Source: Hyphomicrobiales bacterium (lineage in GTDB: Bacteria; Pseudomonadota; Alphaproteobacteria; Rhizobiales; Beijerinckiaceae). From it: 64,000 nt of DNA. Position 1 is the first letter of the stretch. Each line of letters starts with the position of its first letter. The stretch is from positions 62,001 to 126,000 of the forward strand of contig JAIXYZ010000011.1 in NCBI GenBank assembly GCA_027489955.1. Direction: 5' to 3'. The position numbers and the translations under genes were made by a program. Under the pieces are notes generated by a model. The model saw only the letters and a list, made by a program, of their open reading frames with translations. It ran no database searches and was not told where the DNA came from. This document shows, in pieces, positions 37,851-45,847 of the stretch.

Positions 37851-38333
37851 TCACGTCGCAGCGAGCGCCTCGAGCTGGTCGAAGGACAGGGAATGGGCGT
37901 TCAGCGTCTCGCGGCTGGCGCCCAACGCATCGTAGAACGCCTGCCCTTCCGGATTGCCGGGCCGCGAGGTCCACCACAGGAACGCGCCGCCCGATTGCAG
38001 GACGAGGCGCCCGGCCGCGGTCACGAGCGCCCGGGCGACGCCGCAGCGGCGATGCTCGGGCGCGACGAACAGGCCCTGCATATAGGCTCCCGCCACCGCC
38101 CAGCTGGTCTCGTAGGCGGGCGCCAGCGCGACGTAGCCGGCGAGCCGGCCGTCCTCGCCCTCGGCCACCAGGACCAGCAGGCGCGGATGGGGACCCATGA
38201 GATCCCGGCGGGCGGCGGCCAGGTCGAAATGCCCCGTGGGATGCCCCTGCTGGGCCGAAAGCGCGGCCACCATCGCCACGAGCGACGGCAGATCGGCCTC
38301 GTCCGGCGGACGGATGGTGCAGTCGCTGGTCAT
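37851..38333 (-). CDS. GNAT family N-acetyltransferase
   Basis: The 160-residue protein has a GNAT fold with the acetyl-CoA motif VAPEHRRCGVARALV (near residue 90) and the later WWTSRPGNPEGQAFYDALGA, in which the Asn and Tyr are typical of the catalytic end. The substrate is unknown. GGAGG lies ten bases before the ATG at 38333. It is divergent from the GST gene, and a perfect hairpin lies between them at 38428-38460. Confidence 0.87.
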   Translation of the reverse strand: MTSDCTIRPPDEADLPSLVAMVAALSAQQGHPTGHFDLAAARRDLMGPHPRLLVLVAEGEDGRLAGYVALAPAYETSWAVAGAYMQGLFVAPEHRRCGVARALVTAAGRLVLQSGGAFLWWTSRPGNPEGQAFYDALGASRETLNAHSLSFDQLEALAAT

Positions 38334-38427
38334 CGGCGCGGTCCTCCGTTCTGCCAAACCCTGGAGCGGCCGCCCCGCGCCGTGCGCGATTACCCTTCCG
38401 GAAGCCGGAGCGGGCGGACTGCGGCGG

Positions 38428-38460
38428 AACCGGCTGCCACTGGCGAAGCGGCAGCCGGTT
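38428..38460. promoter_or_regulatory. Perfect 11-bp inverted repeat between GNAT and GST genes
   Basis: AACCGGCTGCC and GGCAGCCGGTT flank an 11-base spacer, about 44 bp upstream of the GST start. It could be a terminator-like hairpin (GTTGTCT follows on the plus strand), or an operator shared by the two divergent genes. Confidence 0.4.
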
Positions 38461-38503
38461 GTCTAGCTGTCGTGCACCACGCAAGACGGCACGGGAGACC
38501 CGC

Positions 38504-39184
38504 ATGCTCAAGTTCTATTTCAACGGCTCGCCGAACCCCACCAAGGTCGCCCTGTTCCTGGAGGAATCCGGGCTGGCCTACGAACCCGTCCAGATCGACA
38601 CGCGGCGCGGCCAGCAATTCAACGCGGACTTCCTGAAGGTGAACCCGAACGGGAAGGTCCCGGCCATCGTGGACGGCGAGGCGACCGTGTTCGATTCCAA
38701 CGCCATCCTGCTCTATCTGGCCGAGAAGACCGGCAAATTCCTGCCCAGGGGCGGCGATGCGGTCCGCGCGGAACTGCTCTCCTGGCTGATGTTCGTCGCC
38801 ACGGGCATCGGGCCGTTCGCCGGGCAGGCGGTGCACTTCAAGCATTTCTCCCCCGAGAAAGTGCCCTACGCCAACGACCGCTACCAGTATGAGGCCATGC
38901 GGCACTTCACGGTGCTGAACGACCGCCTCCGCGGCCGCGACTGGATCGTGGGCGACGCCTATTCCATCGTCGACATGGCGGCCTGGGGCTGGGCGCGCAT
39001 GGTGCCGTTCATCCTGGGCGACGACGCCTGGGCGAAGCTGCCGGAACTCAAGCGCCTGCACGATGCCGTCTCGGCGCGTCCCGCGGCCGCCCGTGCGATC
39101 GCGCTCAAGGACCGGTTCACCTGGAAGACGGACATGGACGAGGAAGCGCGCCGCCACATGTTCAAGCACATCAAGGCGGGCTGA
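38504..39184 (+). CDS. Glutathione S-transferase family protein
   Basis: The 226-residue protein has a thioredoxin-like N-terminal domain (residues 1-80) with YFNGSPNPTKVALFLEESGL, VNPNGKVPAIVDG (cis-Pro) and FDSNAILLYLAE (glutathione-binding Glu/Asp-Ser site), then an all-helical C-terminal domain (YSIVDMAAWGWARM). It resembles the bacterial YfcG/YghU-like or Nu-type GSTs that act as disulfide reductases. The ATG at 38504 follows GGGAGA. A terminator lies 18 bp after the stop. Confidence 0.93.
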   Translation: MLKFYFNGSPNPTKVALFLEESGLAYEPVQIDTRRGQQFNADFLKVNPNGKVPAIVDGEATVFDSNAILLYLAEKTGKFLPRGGDAVRAELLSWLMFVATGIGPFAGQAVHFKHFSPEKVPYANDRYQYEAMRHFTVLNDRLRGRDWIVGDAYSIVDMAAWGWARMVPFILGDDAWAKLPELKRLHDAVSARPAAARAIALKDRFTWKTDMDEEARRHMFKHIKAG

Positions 39185-39202
39185 GCCCGGCCGCAGGAAA
39201 CA

Positions 39203-39232
39203 GGCGGCGCGCCAGCCGGTGCGCCGCCTTTT
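39203..39232 (+). terminator. Rho-independent terminator after the GST gene
   Basis: GGCGGCGC pairs with GCGCCGCC (8 bp, 10-base loop) and is followed by four T residues. Confidence 0.85.
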
Positions 39233-39246
39233 CGCCGACCGGAATG

Positions 39247-39298
39247 TTAGGCGTTGACCTAAGCATCAGAAGGTGTATGGTTAGGTCCATGGCTAACC
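39247..39298 (+). promoter_or_regulatory. Promoter and twin operators of the ArsR-SRPBCC operon, probably leaderless
   Basis: A -35 box TTGACC (39254-39259) and a -10 box TATGGT (39276-39281) are 16 bases apart, which places the transcription start at or within a base or two of the ATG at 39289. Two inverted repeats overlap this promoter: TTAGG-N6-CCTAA (39247-39262) around the -35 and GGTTAG-N8-CTAACC (39279-39298) around the -10 and start codon. They share the TTAG/CTAA core, as expected for binding sites of the ArsR protein encoded downstream. Confidence 0.65.
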
Positions 39299-39678
39299 TT
39301 TCTTCCGCCACCGGCACTTCGGCGCTCATCGGCGCCTTTCGGGCCCTGTCCGATCCCACGCGGTTCGCCGTCGTGGAGCGGCTCAGCCTGGGGCCGGCCG
39401 CGGTGGGCGATCTGGCGCGGCCTTTCGACATGGCTTTGCCGAGCTTCATGCAGCACCTGCGGGTGCTGGAGGAGGCAGGGCTCGTCGAGACACGCAAAGC
39501 CGGCCGGGTGCGAACCTGCACGCTCCGGGCGGAACCCCTCAAGGCCGCGCAGGACTGGCTGGATGCGCAGCGCGCCGTCTGGGAACGGCGCCTCGACCAG
39601 CTGGACAGTCTCGTGGCGGAACTCCACCGTACGGGCGAAGGCGCGGCACCGGATGCAGGAGAGGACGACGCACCATGA
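39289..39678 (+). CDS. ArsR-family winged-helix transcriptional repressor
   Basis: The 129-residue protein has an ArsR/SmtB winged-helix domain: FRALSDPTRFAVVERLSLGP (first helices), MALPSFMQHLRVLEEAGLVE (recognition helix and turn) and RKAGRVRTCTL (wing). It lacks the metal-binding Cys pair ELCVCDL of ArsR proper, so it is more likely a stress or ligand sensor of the type that controls SRPBCC genes. The ATG at 39289 has no ribosome-binding site; the predicted transcription start coincides with it. Its stop overlaps the next gene's ATG (ATGA). Autorepression through the two inverted repeats is inferred. Confidence 0.93.
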   Translation: MANLSSATGTSALIGAFRALSDPTRFAVVERLSLGPAAVGDLARPFDMALPSFMQHLRVLEEAGLVETRKAGRVRTCTLRAEPLKAAQDWLDAQRAVWERRLDQLDSLVAELHRTGEGAAPDAGEDDAP

Positions 39679-40154
39679 CCGCCTATCCCACCCCCTTCCA
39701 GGACAGTCTCGACCTGCGGCTCGAGCGCGTCGTGGACGTGCCGCCCCAGCTCGTCTGGCGCGCCTGGACGGAGCCGGAGCTGATCACGAAGTGGTTCACG
39801 CCCGCGCCCTGGACCACGCCCCATGCCGAGGTGGACCTGCGGCCCGGCGGCAAGTTCCGGACGGTCATGCGCGGCCCTAATGGCGAGGAGCACGACAATA
39901 CGGGCTGCTTCCTGGAGGTCGTGCCGCTGCGCCGGCTGGTCTTCACCGATGCACTCGGGCCGGGCTTCCGCCCCCTCGGCACAGGCTTCATGACCGGCAT
40001 CATCGACATCGAGCCGGACGGCGCCGGGACGCGCTATGTCGCCATGGCGCTCCACGCCACGCCCGAGGCCCGCAAGAACCACGAGGACATGGGCTTCCAG
40101 TCCGGATGGGGAACGGCGCTCGACCAGCTCGTGGCGCTCGCCAGGACGCTCTGA
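39675..40154 (+). CDS. SRPBCC (AHSA1-like) ligand-binding protein
   Basis: The 159-residue protein has an AHSA1/START-like fold: LDLRLERVVDVPPQLVWRAW, TEPELITKWFTPAPW and DLRPGGKFRTVMRGPNG. It follows the ArsR regulator with a 4-bp ATGA overlap, a very common pairing in bacteria. The hydrophobic cavity is expected to bind a small ligand; which one is unknown. Confidence 0.93.
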   Translation: MTAYPTPFQDSLDLRLERVVDVPPQLVWRAWTEPELITKWFTPAPWTTPHAEVDLRPGGKFRTVMRGPNGEEHDNTGCFLEVVPLRRLVFTDALGPGFRPLGTGFMTGIIDIEPDGAGTRYVAMALHATPEARKNHEDMGFQSGWGTALDQLVALARTL

Positions 40155-40190
40155 TCTCCGTCCGGGCGCCCGGTCGGTGTGATCGCGCCG

Positions 40191-40574
40191 TCAGTCCTCC
40201 TGCCGGTCCTGCTCCACGTGGAAACGATGGAGGACCCGGTGGAAGATCGGCGCCAGCACGAAGCCGGTGGCGATGACGATGATGAGGCCGGAGAAGATCG
40301 CATAGGCTCCGGCGAAGACCTTGCCGGCGGTGGATTTCAGTTCCGCCGCCGGCCCCATGCCCGACAGGATCATGGAGGCGTTGAGGAAGGCATCGACCGT
40401 GCCCATCCCCTCGAACGCCATGTACCCCGCCATGCCGATCGCCAGGCCGAAGGCTGCGAGGGCGAACCAGAGCCCGATCGCCAGGATGAGCCGATGCGCG
40501 AAGGCCCGCGAGGCCCGCCGCGACCGATGGGCCGGTTGATCGGAATGCGACGCCGAGGCGTGCGTGCCCGTCAC
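40191..40574 (-). CDS. Small two-TM protein with pore-loop-like segment
   Basis: The 127-residue protein has a basic N-terminus, a first membrane segment (~residues 28-50), a short amphipathic stretch DAFLNASMILSGMGP (~60-75), and a second segment (~85-110), ending with a His/Arg-rich tail. The TM-loop-TM layout recalls two-TM potassium channels, but the selectivity motif TVGYG is absent and only SGMGP appears in its place. I cannot assign a function. Its ATG overlaps the stop of the HlyU-like gene (ATGA), so it is the third gene of the LysE-HlyU-like unit. Confidence 0.75.
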   Translation of the reverse strand: MTGTHASASHSDQPAHRSRRASRAFAHRLILAIGLWFALAAFGLAIGMAGYMAFEGMGTVDAFLNASMILSGMGPAAELKSTAGKVFAGAYAIFSGLIIVIATGFVLAPIFHRVLHRFHVEQDRQED

Positions 40575-40864
40575 GAGAAGACCCGCTCGCCCTCGTAGTC
40601 GATGATCTGCCGACCCTTCACGAGCGCCATCTCCCCAGCCGTCTGCGCGTCCGGGAACCGGTCGGCGCGCACGAAGCGGTGGCTGCGCAAGGCCCCGTCC
40701 GCACCCGCCTTCTCGATCACTCCGCAGAGCTGGTACTGCCCGCCCTCCTTGTAGGGCGTGGCGCGGATCGTGAAGCCCTTGTGCTCGGCCGTGGGACCGT
40801 CCGCCGCGGCAGGCTCCGCCTCACCGCCGCCGCCGAGGCCGAAGAGCTTCTTGAGAAACGACAT
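40571..40864 (-). CDS. HlyU-family protein
   Basis: The 97-residue protein matches the HlyU domain (YKEGGQYQLCGVIEK, RSHRFVRADRFPDAQTAG, ALVKGRQIIDYEGERVF). In Vibrio, HlyU is a transcriptional activator of haemolysin, but the short alphaproteobacterial members have no tested function. The N-terminus MSFLKKLFGLGGGGEAEPAA looks like an amphipathic membrane-associating helix followed by a linker. It is one base downstream of the LysE-type gene and overlaps the next gene by 4 bp. Confidence 0.88.
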   Translation of the reverse strand: MSFLKKLFGLGGGGEAEPAAADGPTAEHKGFTIRATPYKEGGQYQLCGVIEKAGADGALRSHRFVRADRFPDAQTAGEMALVKGRQIIDYEGERVFS

Positions 40865-40865
40865 G

Positions 40866-41477
40866 TCAGCGCTCCGTCAGGGCAAGCTTGGCGCCGAGGC
40901 CAACGAAGGCGGCGGCGAAGGTGCGGCGCAGCCAGGTCATGACCCTCGGCCGCGAGATGACCTGGTCGCGCATGGCCGCGGCGAACAGGCCGTAGACCGC
41001 GAAGACGACGAAGGTCATCGCCATGAAAACCCCGCTCAGCTCCAGCATGCGCAGGAGCGGGGCCGCCTCGTCGGCGGCGATGAACTGCGGCAGGAAGGCC
41101 ACGAAGAAGATCGACAGCTTCGGGTTCAGCAGGTTGAGCAGGATGCCGTCCGTCATGACCCGCCGGAACGAGCGGGCGTCGGCCTTCGTCTCGACCTTCA
41201 GCGCGCCGTGCTCACGCAGCGTCTGCCACGCCATGTAGAGGAGATAGGCGACGCCCGCATACTTCACCATTTCGTAGGCGAGCGCGCTGGCATGGAGAAT
41301 GGCCGCCACGCCCATCATCGCCGCCGCCAGATGCGGCACGATCCCGATCGTGGACGCGAAGGCCGCCGCCACGCTCGCCCGCTTCCCGCGCGAGAGCCCC
41401 GCCGCGATCGTATAGAGCGCCCCCGTCCCGGGCGATGCGACGATGATGAAGGACGTCAGGAGGAATTCCGGCGACAT
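40866..41477 (-). CDS. LysE/RhtB family amino-acid exporter
   Basis: The 203-residue protein has six hydrophobic segments and the family's N-terminal PGTGALYTIAAGLSRGKRAS motif, with LLNLLNPKLSIFFVAFLPQF in the middle. LysE/RhtB proteins export amino acids such as threonine, homoserine or lysine by proton antiport. The substrate cannot be told. The ATG at 41477 (MSPEFLL) is used; alternative in-frame starts lie at 41483 and 41498. It is the first gene of a three-gene unit. Confidence 0.92.
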   Translation of the reverse strand: MSPEFLLTSFIIVASPGTGALYTIAAGLSRGKRASVAAAFASTIGIVPHLAAAMMGVAAILHASALAYEMVKYAGVAYLLYMAWQTLREHGALKVETKADARSFRRVMTDGILLNLLNPKLSIFFVAFLPQFIAADEAAPLLRMLELSGVFMAMTFVVFAVYGLFAAAMRDQVISRPRVMTWLRRTFAAAFVGLGAKLALTER

Positions 41478-41572
41478 GGGCATCCCGAGGCAAGCCATTG
41501 CACGGCGGGATCAGACAGGCCGGATGTTCGATTGTCCAGCAGGTTGCGCGGGCGCGCTGGTTCGCGCCCATG

Positions 41573-41595
41573 AAAAAGGCGGGCCGGAGCCCGCC
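41573..41595 (-). terminator. Rho-independent terminator of rpoD
   Basis: On the minus strand, GGCGGGC pairs with GCCCGCC around a 4-base loop and is followed by five T residues. It lies 23-45 bp after the rpoD stop codon. Confidence 0.88.
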
Positions 41596-41617
41596 TTTCG
41601 TCGTCGGGCGTAAGCCC

Positions 41618-43600
41618 TCAATTATCCAGGAAGCTCCGCAGCTTCCGGCTGCGGCTGGGGTGCTTGAGCTTCCTCAGCGCCTTCGCCTCGATCTGCCGGA
41701 TGCGCTCGCGCGTGACGCTGAACTGCTGGCCGACCTCTTCCAGCGTGTGGTCGGTGTTCATGCCGATGCCGAAGCGCATGCGCAGCACGCGCTCCTCGCG
41801 CGGGGTGAGCGAGGCCAGAACCCGCGTCGTCGTCTCGCGCAGGTTGGACTGGATCGCCGCGTCGATCGGCAGGATCGCGTTCTTGTCCTCGATGAAGTCG
41901 CCGAGGTGACTGTCCTCCTCGTCGCCGATGGGCGTCTCGAGGGAGATCGGCTCCTTGGCGATCTTGAGAACCTTGCGCACCTTCTCCAGCGGCATGGCGA
42001 GCTTTTCGGCCAGCTCCTCCGGGGTCGGCTCGCGGCCGATCTCGTGGAGCATCTGGCGCGAGGTGCGCACGATCTTGTTGATCGTCTCGATCATGTGGAC
42101 CGGGATTCGGATCGTGCGCGCCTGGTCGGCGATCGAGCGGGTGATCGCCTGCCGGATCCACCACGTGGCGTAGGTCGAGAACTTGTAGCCGCGGCGGTAC
42201 TCGAACTTGTCGACCGCCTTCATCAGGCCGATGTTCCCCTCCTGGATCAGGTCCAGGAACTGCAGGCCGCGGTTCGTGTACTTCTTGGCGATGGAGATCA
42301 CGAGGCGCAGGTTGGCCTCGATCATTTCCTTCTTGGCCTGCCGGGCCTCGCGCTCGCCCTTCTGCACCATCTGGACGATCTTGCGGAACTCGCTGATCTC
42401 CAGCCCCGTCTCGGAGGCGAGGTTGTGGATGTGCTCGCGCAGGTCCTTGATGCCGTCCTTGGCGCCGGCGACGAAGTCCTTCCAGCCCCTGGCGCCGAGC
42501 TTGGAGACGCGCAGAACCCATTTCGGGTCGAGTTCCGAGCCCTGGTAGTTCTTCAGGAAGTCGACCCGGTCGACGCCATAGCTCTCGGCGAGCCGCATCA
42601 GGCGGCTCTCCAGCCCGATCAGCCGCTTGTTGATGTCGTAGAGCTGCTCAACCAGCGCCTCGATGCGGTTGGCGTTCAGCGACAGCGACTTCACCGCCGT
42701 GACGATCTCGCCCTTGAGCTGCTTGTACTTGCGCTCCTGGGCCGGCGAGAGCGTGGAGTTCTGCAGCCGCTGCTCCACGTGCTCCACCTGGAGCCGGCGC
42801 AGCTTCTTGTAGTTGTCGGCGATGGAATCGAACGTCTCGAGCACGCGCGGCTTGAGCTCGGCCTCCATGGCGGAGAGCGAGACGTTGTTCTCCATGTCGT
42901 CTTCGTCGCCGTCCCCGTCGGGCGGGGTGGCCTCGTCGCCCTCGGCGGGCTCGGGCTCGGCTTCCTCGGCCGGCACGGCGTCGGGCACGCCCTTGCCTTC
43001 CGGATCGGCGTAGGTCGCCTCCAGGTCGATGATGTCGCGCAGGAGGACGCGGCCCTCGTTGAGCTCGTCGCGCCAGATGATGATTGCCTGGAAGGTCAGC
43101 GGGCTCTCGCAGAGGCCCGCGATCATGGCCTCGCGTCCGGCCTCGATGCGCTTGGCGATCGCGATCTCGCCCTCGCGGGACAGGAGCTCGACCGAGCCCA
43201 TCTCGCGCAGGTACATGCGGACCGGATCGTCCGTGCGGTCAGCCGGCTCGGACGCCTTCGTCACCGCGACGGGCGCCGGGCGGGCCGCCTCGACGACCTC
43301 GCCGCCCTCGCTCTCCTCCTCGCCGTCGCCGTCCTCGCCGGAATTGTCGGCGTCGTCCTCGGACTCGATGACGTTGATGCCCATCTCGGACAGCTGGCCG
43401 AGCACGTCCTCGATCTGCTCGGACGTGAACTCCTCGGAGGGAAGGACGCCGTTGAGCTCGTCGTAGGTGACGTAGCCGCGCTTCTTGGCGAGCTTGATCA
43501 TCCGCTTGACGGCGGCATCGGTCAGATCCAGCAGCGGGCTGTCCGTCTGCTGCTCCGGCGCGTCCGGCGTCTCTTCGCGTTCGCTCGCCTTTGTTGCCAT
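41618..43600 (-). CDS. rpoD: Primary RNA polymerase sigma factor RpoD (sigma-70)
   Basis: The 660-residue housekeeping sigma factor has region 1.1 ([20 protein letters not shown] near residue 25), an acidic spacer at about 80-105, region 1.2 ([20 protein letters not shown]), a non-conserved insert (~150-380) with a second acidic stretch near 215-240, region 2 ([20 protein letters not shown], then [20 protein letters not shown]), region 3, and region 4 ([20 protein letters not shown], then [19 protein letters not shown]). AGGA lies five bases before the ATG. It follows dnaG with a 235-bp gap, the standard alphaproteobacterial order dnaG-rpoD. That gap holds no gene and no clear promoter that I can defend. 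Confidence 0.98.
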   Translation of the reverse strand: MATKASEREETPDAPEQQTDSPLLDLTDAAVKRMIKLAKKRGYVTYDELNGVLPSEEFTSEQIEDVLGQLSEMGINVIESEDDADNSGEDGDGEEESEGGEVVEAARPAPVAVTKASEPADRTDDPVRMYLREMGSVELLSREGEIAIAKRIEAGREAMIAGLCESPLTFQAIIIWRDELNEGRVLLRDIIDLEATYADPEGKGVPDAVPAEEAEPEPAEGDEATPPDGDGDEDDMENNVSLSAMEAELKPRVLETFDSIADNYKKLRRLQVEHVEQRLQNSTLSPAQERKYKQLKGEIVTAVKSLSLNANRIEALVEQLYDINKRLIGLESRLMRLAESYGVDRVDFLKNYQGSELDPKWVLRVSKLGARGWKDFVAGAKDGIKDLREHIHNLASETGLEISEFRKIVQMVQKGEREARQAKKEMIEANLRLVISIAKKYTNRGLQFLDLIQEGNIGLMKAVDKFEYRRGYKFSTYATWWIRQAITRSIADQARTIRIPVHMIETINKIVRTSRQMLHEIGREPTPEELAEKLAMPLEKVRKVLKIAKEPISLETPIGDEEDSHLGDFIEDKNAILPIDAAIQSNLRETTTRVLASLTPREERVLRMRFGIGMNTDHTLEEVGQQFSVTRERIRQIEAKALRKLKHPSRSRKLRSFLDN

Positions 43601-43835
43601 CTAATCCTGCTCCGTCGGGCGGGGGCCGGTTTTCCGGCCTGCGCCCTTGCTCATGTCAGTCGATCCGCCGCGACCCGGGCGGGCCACAGCCAAAAGGGCA
43701 GCGCAGGCCCCTTCGCTCGGCCCGGCCACCCTCGACGATCCATACGCGGCGAAACGGCTTGACGAACGGTTAACCATCCCCCGGCCATCCGGCGACGTCT
43801 CCATAGCGGCACCGGGGAGCGATCTCAACCGTCCA

Positions 43836-45755
43836 TCACCCTCCGAACCCAGAATGTTCTCCGCGTTCAAGCCGGTCGCGATCGGCTTCCGCGCCTTCGA
43901 TCGATGCGATTCGGGTCTGGACGTCCCTGAGCCACGCAAGATCGGCTTCCTCACCGCTCTCGGCCAGGGCCGTCTCCGCCGCCTTGAGTTCGCTATGTAG
44001 GGTGAGGCTCTTTCGATGCAAGATGATGGCCTGCCGCAGGGCGTCTTCCACCCGCTCCGGCGGGACGTCGGGCGCCAGCAGCCAGGCATCCCCCGGCCGG
44101 ACCTGCGCTTTCAGCCGCGCAATGGCCGGCGCCAGCCCGGCGCGGGCGGCCCGCGAGGCCACGACTTCCGGCGCCACCGGCGCGCCTTCGGACGCCACGT
44201 CGATGAGCAGGCCGCGCAGCCTCTCGCTCTCCCGCCCCATGAATTCCAGCGCCACCAGGTCCTCGGCATGGGCGCCGATCAGCTCGGGATGGCAGACGAA
44301 GGCGGACAGGATCATCGCTTCGCGCGGCCCGCCGCTGGCGGCGCCGGCAAAGAGCGGCGAGCGCTGCAGCGCCTCGCTGGCCTGCAGCGGCATCCGCGCG
44401 CCGGGCCGGCCCATGTCGAACCGCCGCGGCGCGCCCCCGCCCGGCCGGTCGGCGGGGCGCCGCCTGTCCCGCCCGAAGCCCGCGGGGCGTGGCAGCAGGA
44501 CCGAGAGCCGCTGGTCCATCTCCGCGCGATAATGGCGGCGCAGGTCCTCCTCGCGGATCGTCGAGAGAAGTTCCGCCATGCGCCGCTCCAGCGCCGCGCG
44601 GCGCTCGGGCGTGTCCAGCGGCCCCGCCTCCACCTCGCGCGCCCAGAGCATGTCCACCAGCGGGCGGGCCGCGCCGATGACGCGCTCGATCGCCGCCGCA
44701 CCGCCCGACCGGGCCAGATCGTCCGGGTCCTGGCCTTCGGGCAGCATGGCAAAGCGCAGCGATCGGCCGGGCTTCAGCAGCGGCAGGGCGACGTCGATGG
44801 CGCGATAGGCCGCGCGGCGGCCGGCCTTGTCGCCGTCGAAGCAGAGGATCGGCTCGGGCGCCATGCGCCACATCAGTCCCAGCTGGTCCTCGGTCAGGGC
44901 CGTGCCGAGGGGAGCGACCGTGTGCGCAAATCCCGCCGCCGCCATGGCGATGACGTCGACATAGCCCTCCACGGCGATGACCGTGCCGGCATCGTGCGCG
45001 GCCTTGCGGGCATTGTGGTGGTTGTAGAGCAGCGAGCCCTTGTGGAAGAGCGCGGTCTCGGGCGAATTCAGGTACTTGGCCGGAACGTCGGCCTGCATGG
45101 CCCGCCCGCCGAATGCGATGATCCGTCCCCTGGCGTCGGCGATGGGAAACATCACCCGGTCGCGGAACCGGTCGTAGGGGACCGCGATCTCGTCGCCCGT
45201 GACGAGCAGCCCCGCCTCCACCATCGCCTCCCCCGTCACGCCCTTGCCGGCCAGGTGATCGCGCAGGCCGAAGCGGTCCGCCGGCGCGTAGCCGATCCTG
45301 AACCGCCGCTGCAGCTCGGGGCCGAGGCCCCGCCCCTCCAGATAGGCGCGGGCCTTGGCGCCGTTGCGCCCGGCGAGCTCGGCCTCGAAATGGCGGCAAG
45401 CCAGCTCGACGACGTCGACGAGGCTCTTGCGCTTCTCCTCCTGGGCATGGGCCTCGTGGGCGATGCGCGGCAGCGTCACGCCGGCCTCCGCGGCCAGCCG
45501 CTCCACCGCCTCCGGGAAAGGCAGGCCATCCACCTCCATGAGGAAGGAGAAGATGTCGCCGTGCTTGCCCGACGAGAAGCAGTGGTAGAACCCCTTCTGG
45601 TCGTTCACGTAGAAGGACGGCGTCTTTTCCGCGTTGAAGGGGGAAAGCCCCTTCCACTCCTTGCCCGCCTTGATCAGCCGGACGCGCTTGCCCACGACCG
45701 CCGACACCGGCAGCCTGGCCCTGATCTCCTCGAGGATGGCAGGCGGGAATTTCAT
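43836..45755 (-). CDS. dnaG: DNA primase DnaG with degenerate zinc-ligand positions
   Basis: The 639-residue primase makes RNA primers at the replication fork. It has the N-terminal CHC2-type domain (residues 1-100), the TOPRIM catalytic domain near 255-340 (VIAVEGYVDVIAMAAAGFAH, then LCFDGDKAGRRAA with the acidic metal-binding residues) and a helical C-terminal DnaB-interacting domain. In the zinc-finger region the usual CPFHNEKTPSF is GLSPFNAEKTPSFYVN and the usual YHCFGCGAHG is YHCFSSGKHG, so three of four canonical ligands (Cys, His and the second Cys) are Ser, Asn and Ser. This appears typical of Rhizobiales rather than damage. It precedes rpoD on the same strand. Confidence 0.97.
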   Translation of the reverse strand: MKFPPAILEEIRARLPVSAVVGKRVRLIKAGKEWKGLSPFNAEKTPSFYVNDQKGFYHCFSSGKHGDIFSFLMEVDGLPFPEAVERLAAEAGVTLPRIAHEAHAQEEKRKSLVDVVELACRHFEAELAGRNGAKARAYLEGRGLGPELQRRFRIGYAPADRFGLRDHLAGKGVTGEAMVEAGLLVTGDEIAVPYDRFRDRVMFPIADARGRIIAFGGRAMQADVPAKYLNSPETALFHKGSLLYNHHNARKAAHDAGTVIAVEGYVDVIAMAAAGFAHTVAPLGTALTEDQLGLMWRMAPEPILCFDGDKAGRRAAYRAIDVALPLLKPGRSLRFAMLPEGQDPDDLARSGGAAAIERVIGAARPLVDMLWAREVEAGPLDTPERRAALERRMAELLSTIREEDLRRHYRAEMDQRLSVLLPRPAGFGRDRRRPADRPGGGAPRRFDMGRPGARMPLQASEALQRSPLFAGAASGGPREAMILSAFVCHPELIGAHAEDLVALEFMGRESERLRGLLIDVASEGAPVAPEVVASRAARAGLAPAIARLKAQVRPGDAWLLAPDVPPERVEDALRQAIILHRKSLTLHSELKAAETALAESGEEADLAWLRDVQTRIASIEGAEADRDRLERGEHSGFGG

Positions 45756-45847
45756 GGCGCTGGTCTAGGCTGTTGCCGGGGAAGATTAAACCGTCGCGAG
45801 GCGGCGCTCACGCCCTTATATGGGCTTGTGCACGCCCCAAGGCACCC

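Noticed and set aside
41498-43762. A plus-strand frame of ~754 codons opposite rpoD.
   Set aside because: It mirrors rpoD codon structure and has no recognisable domain.
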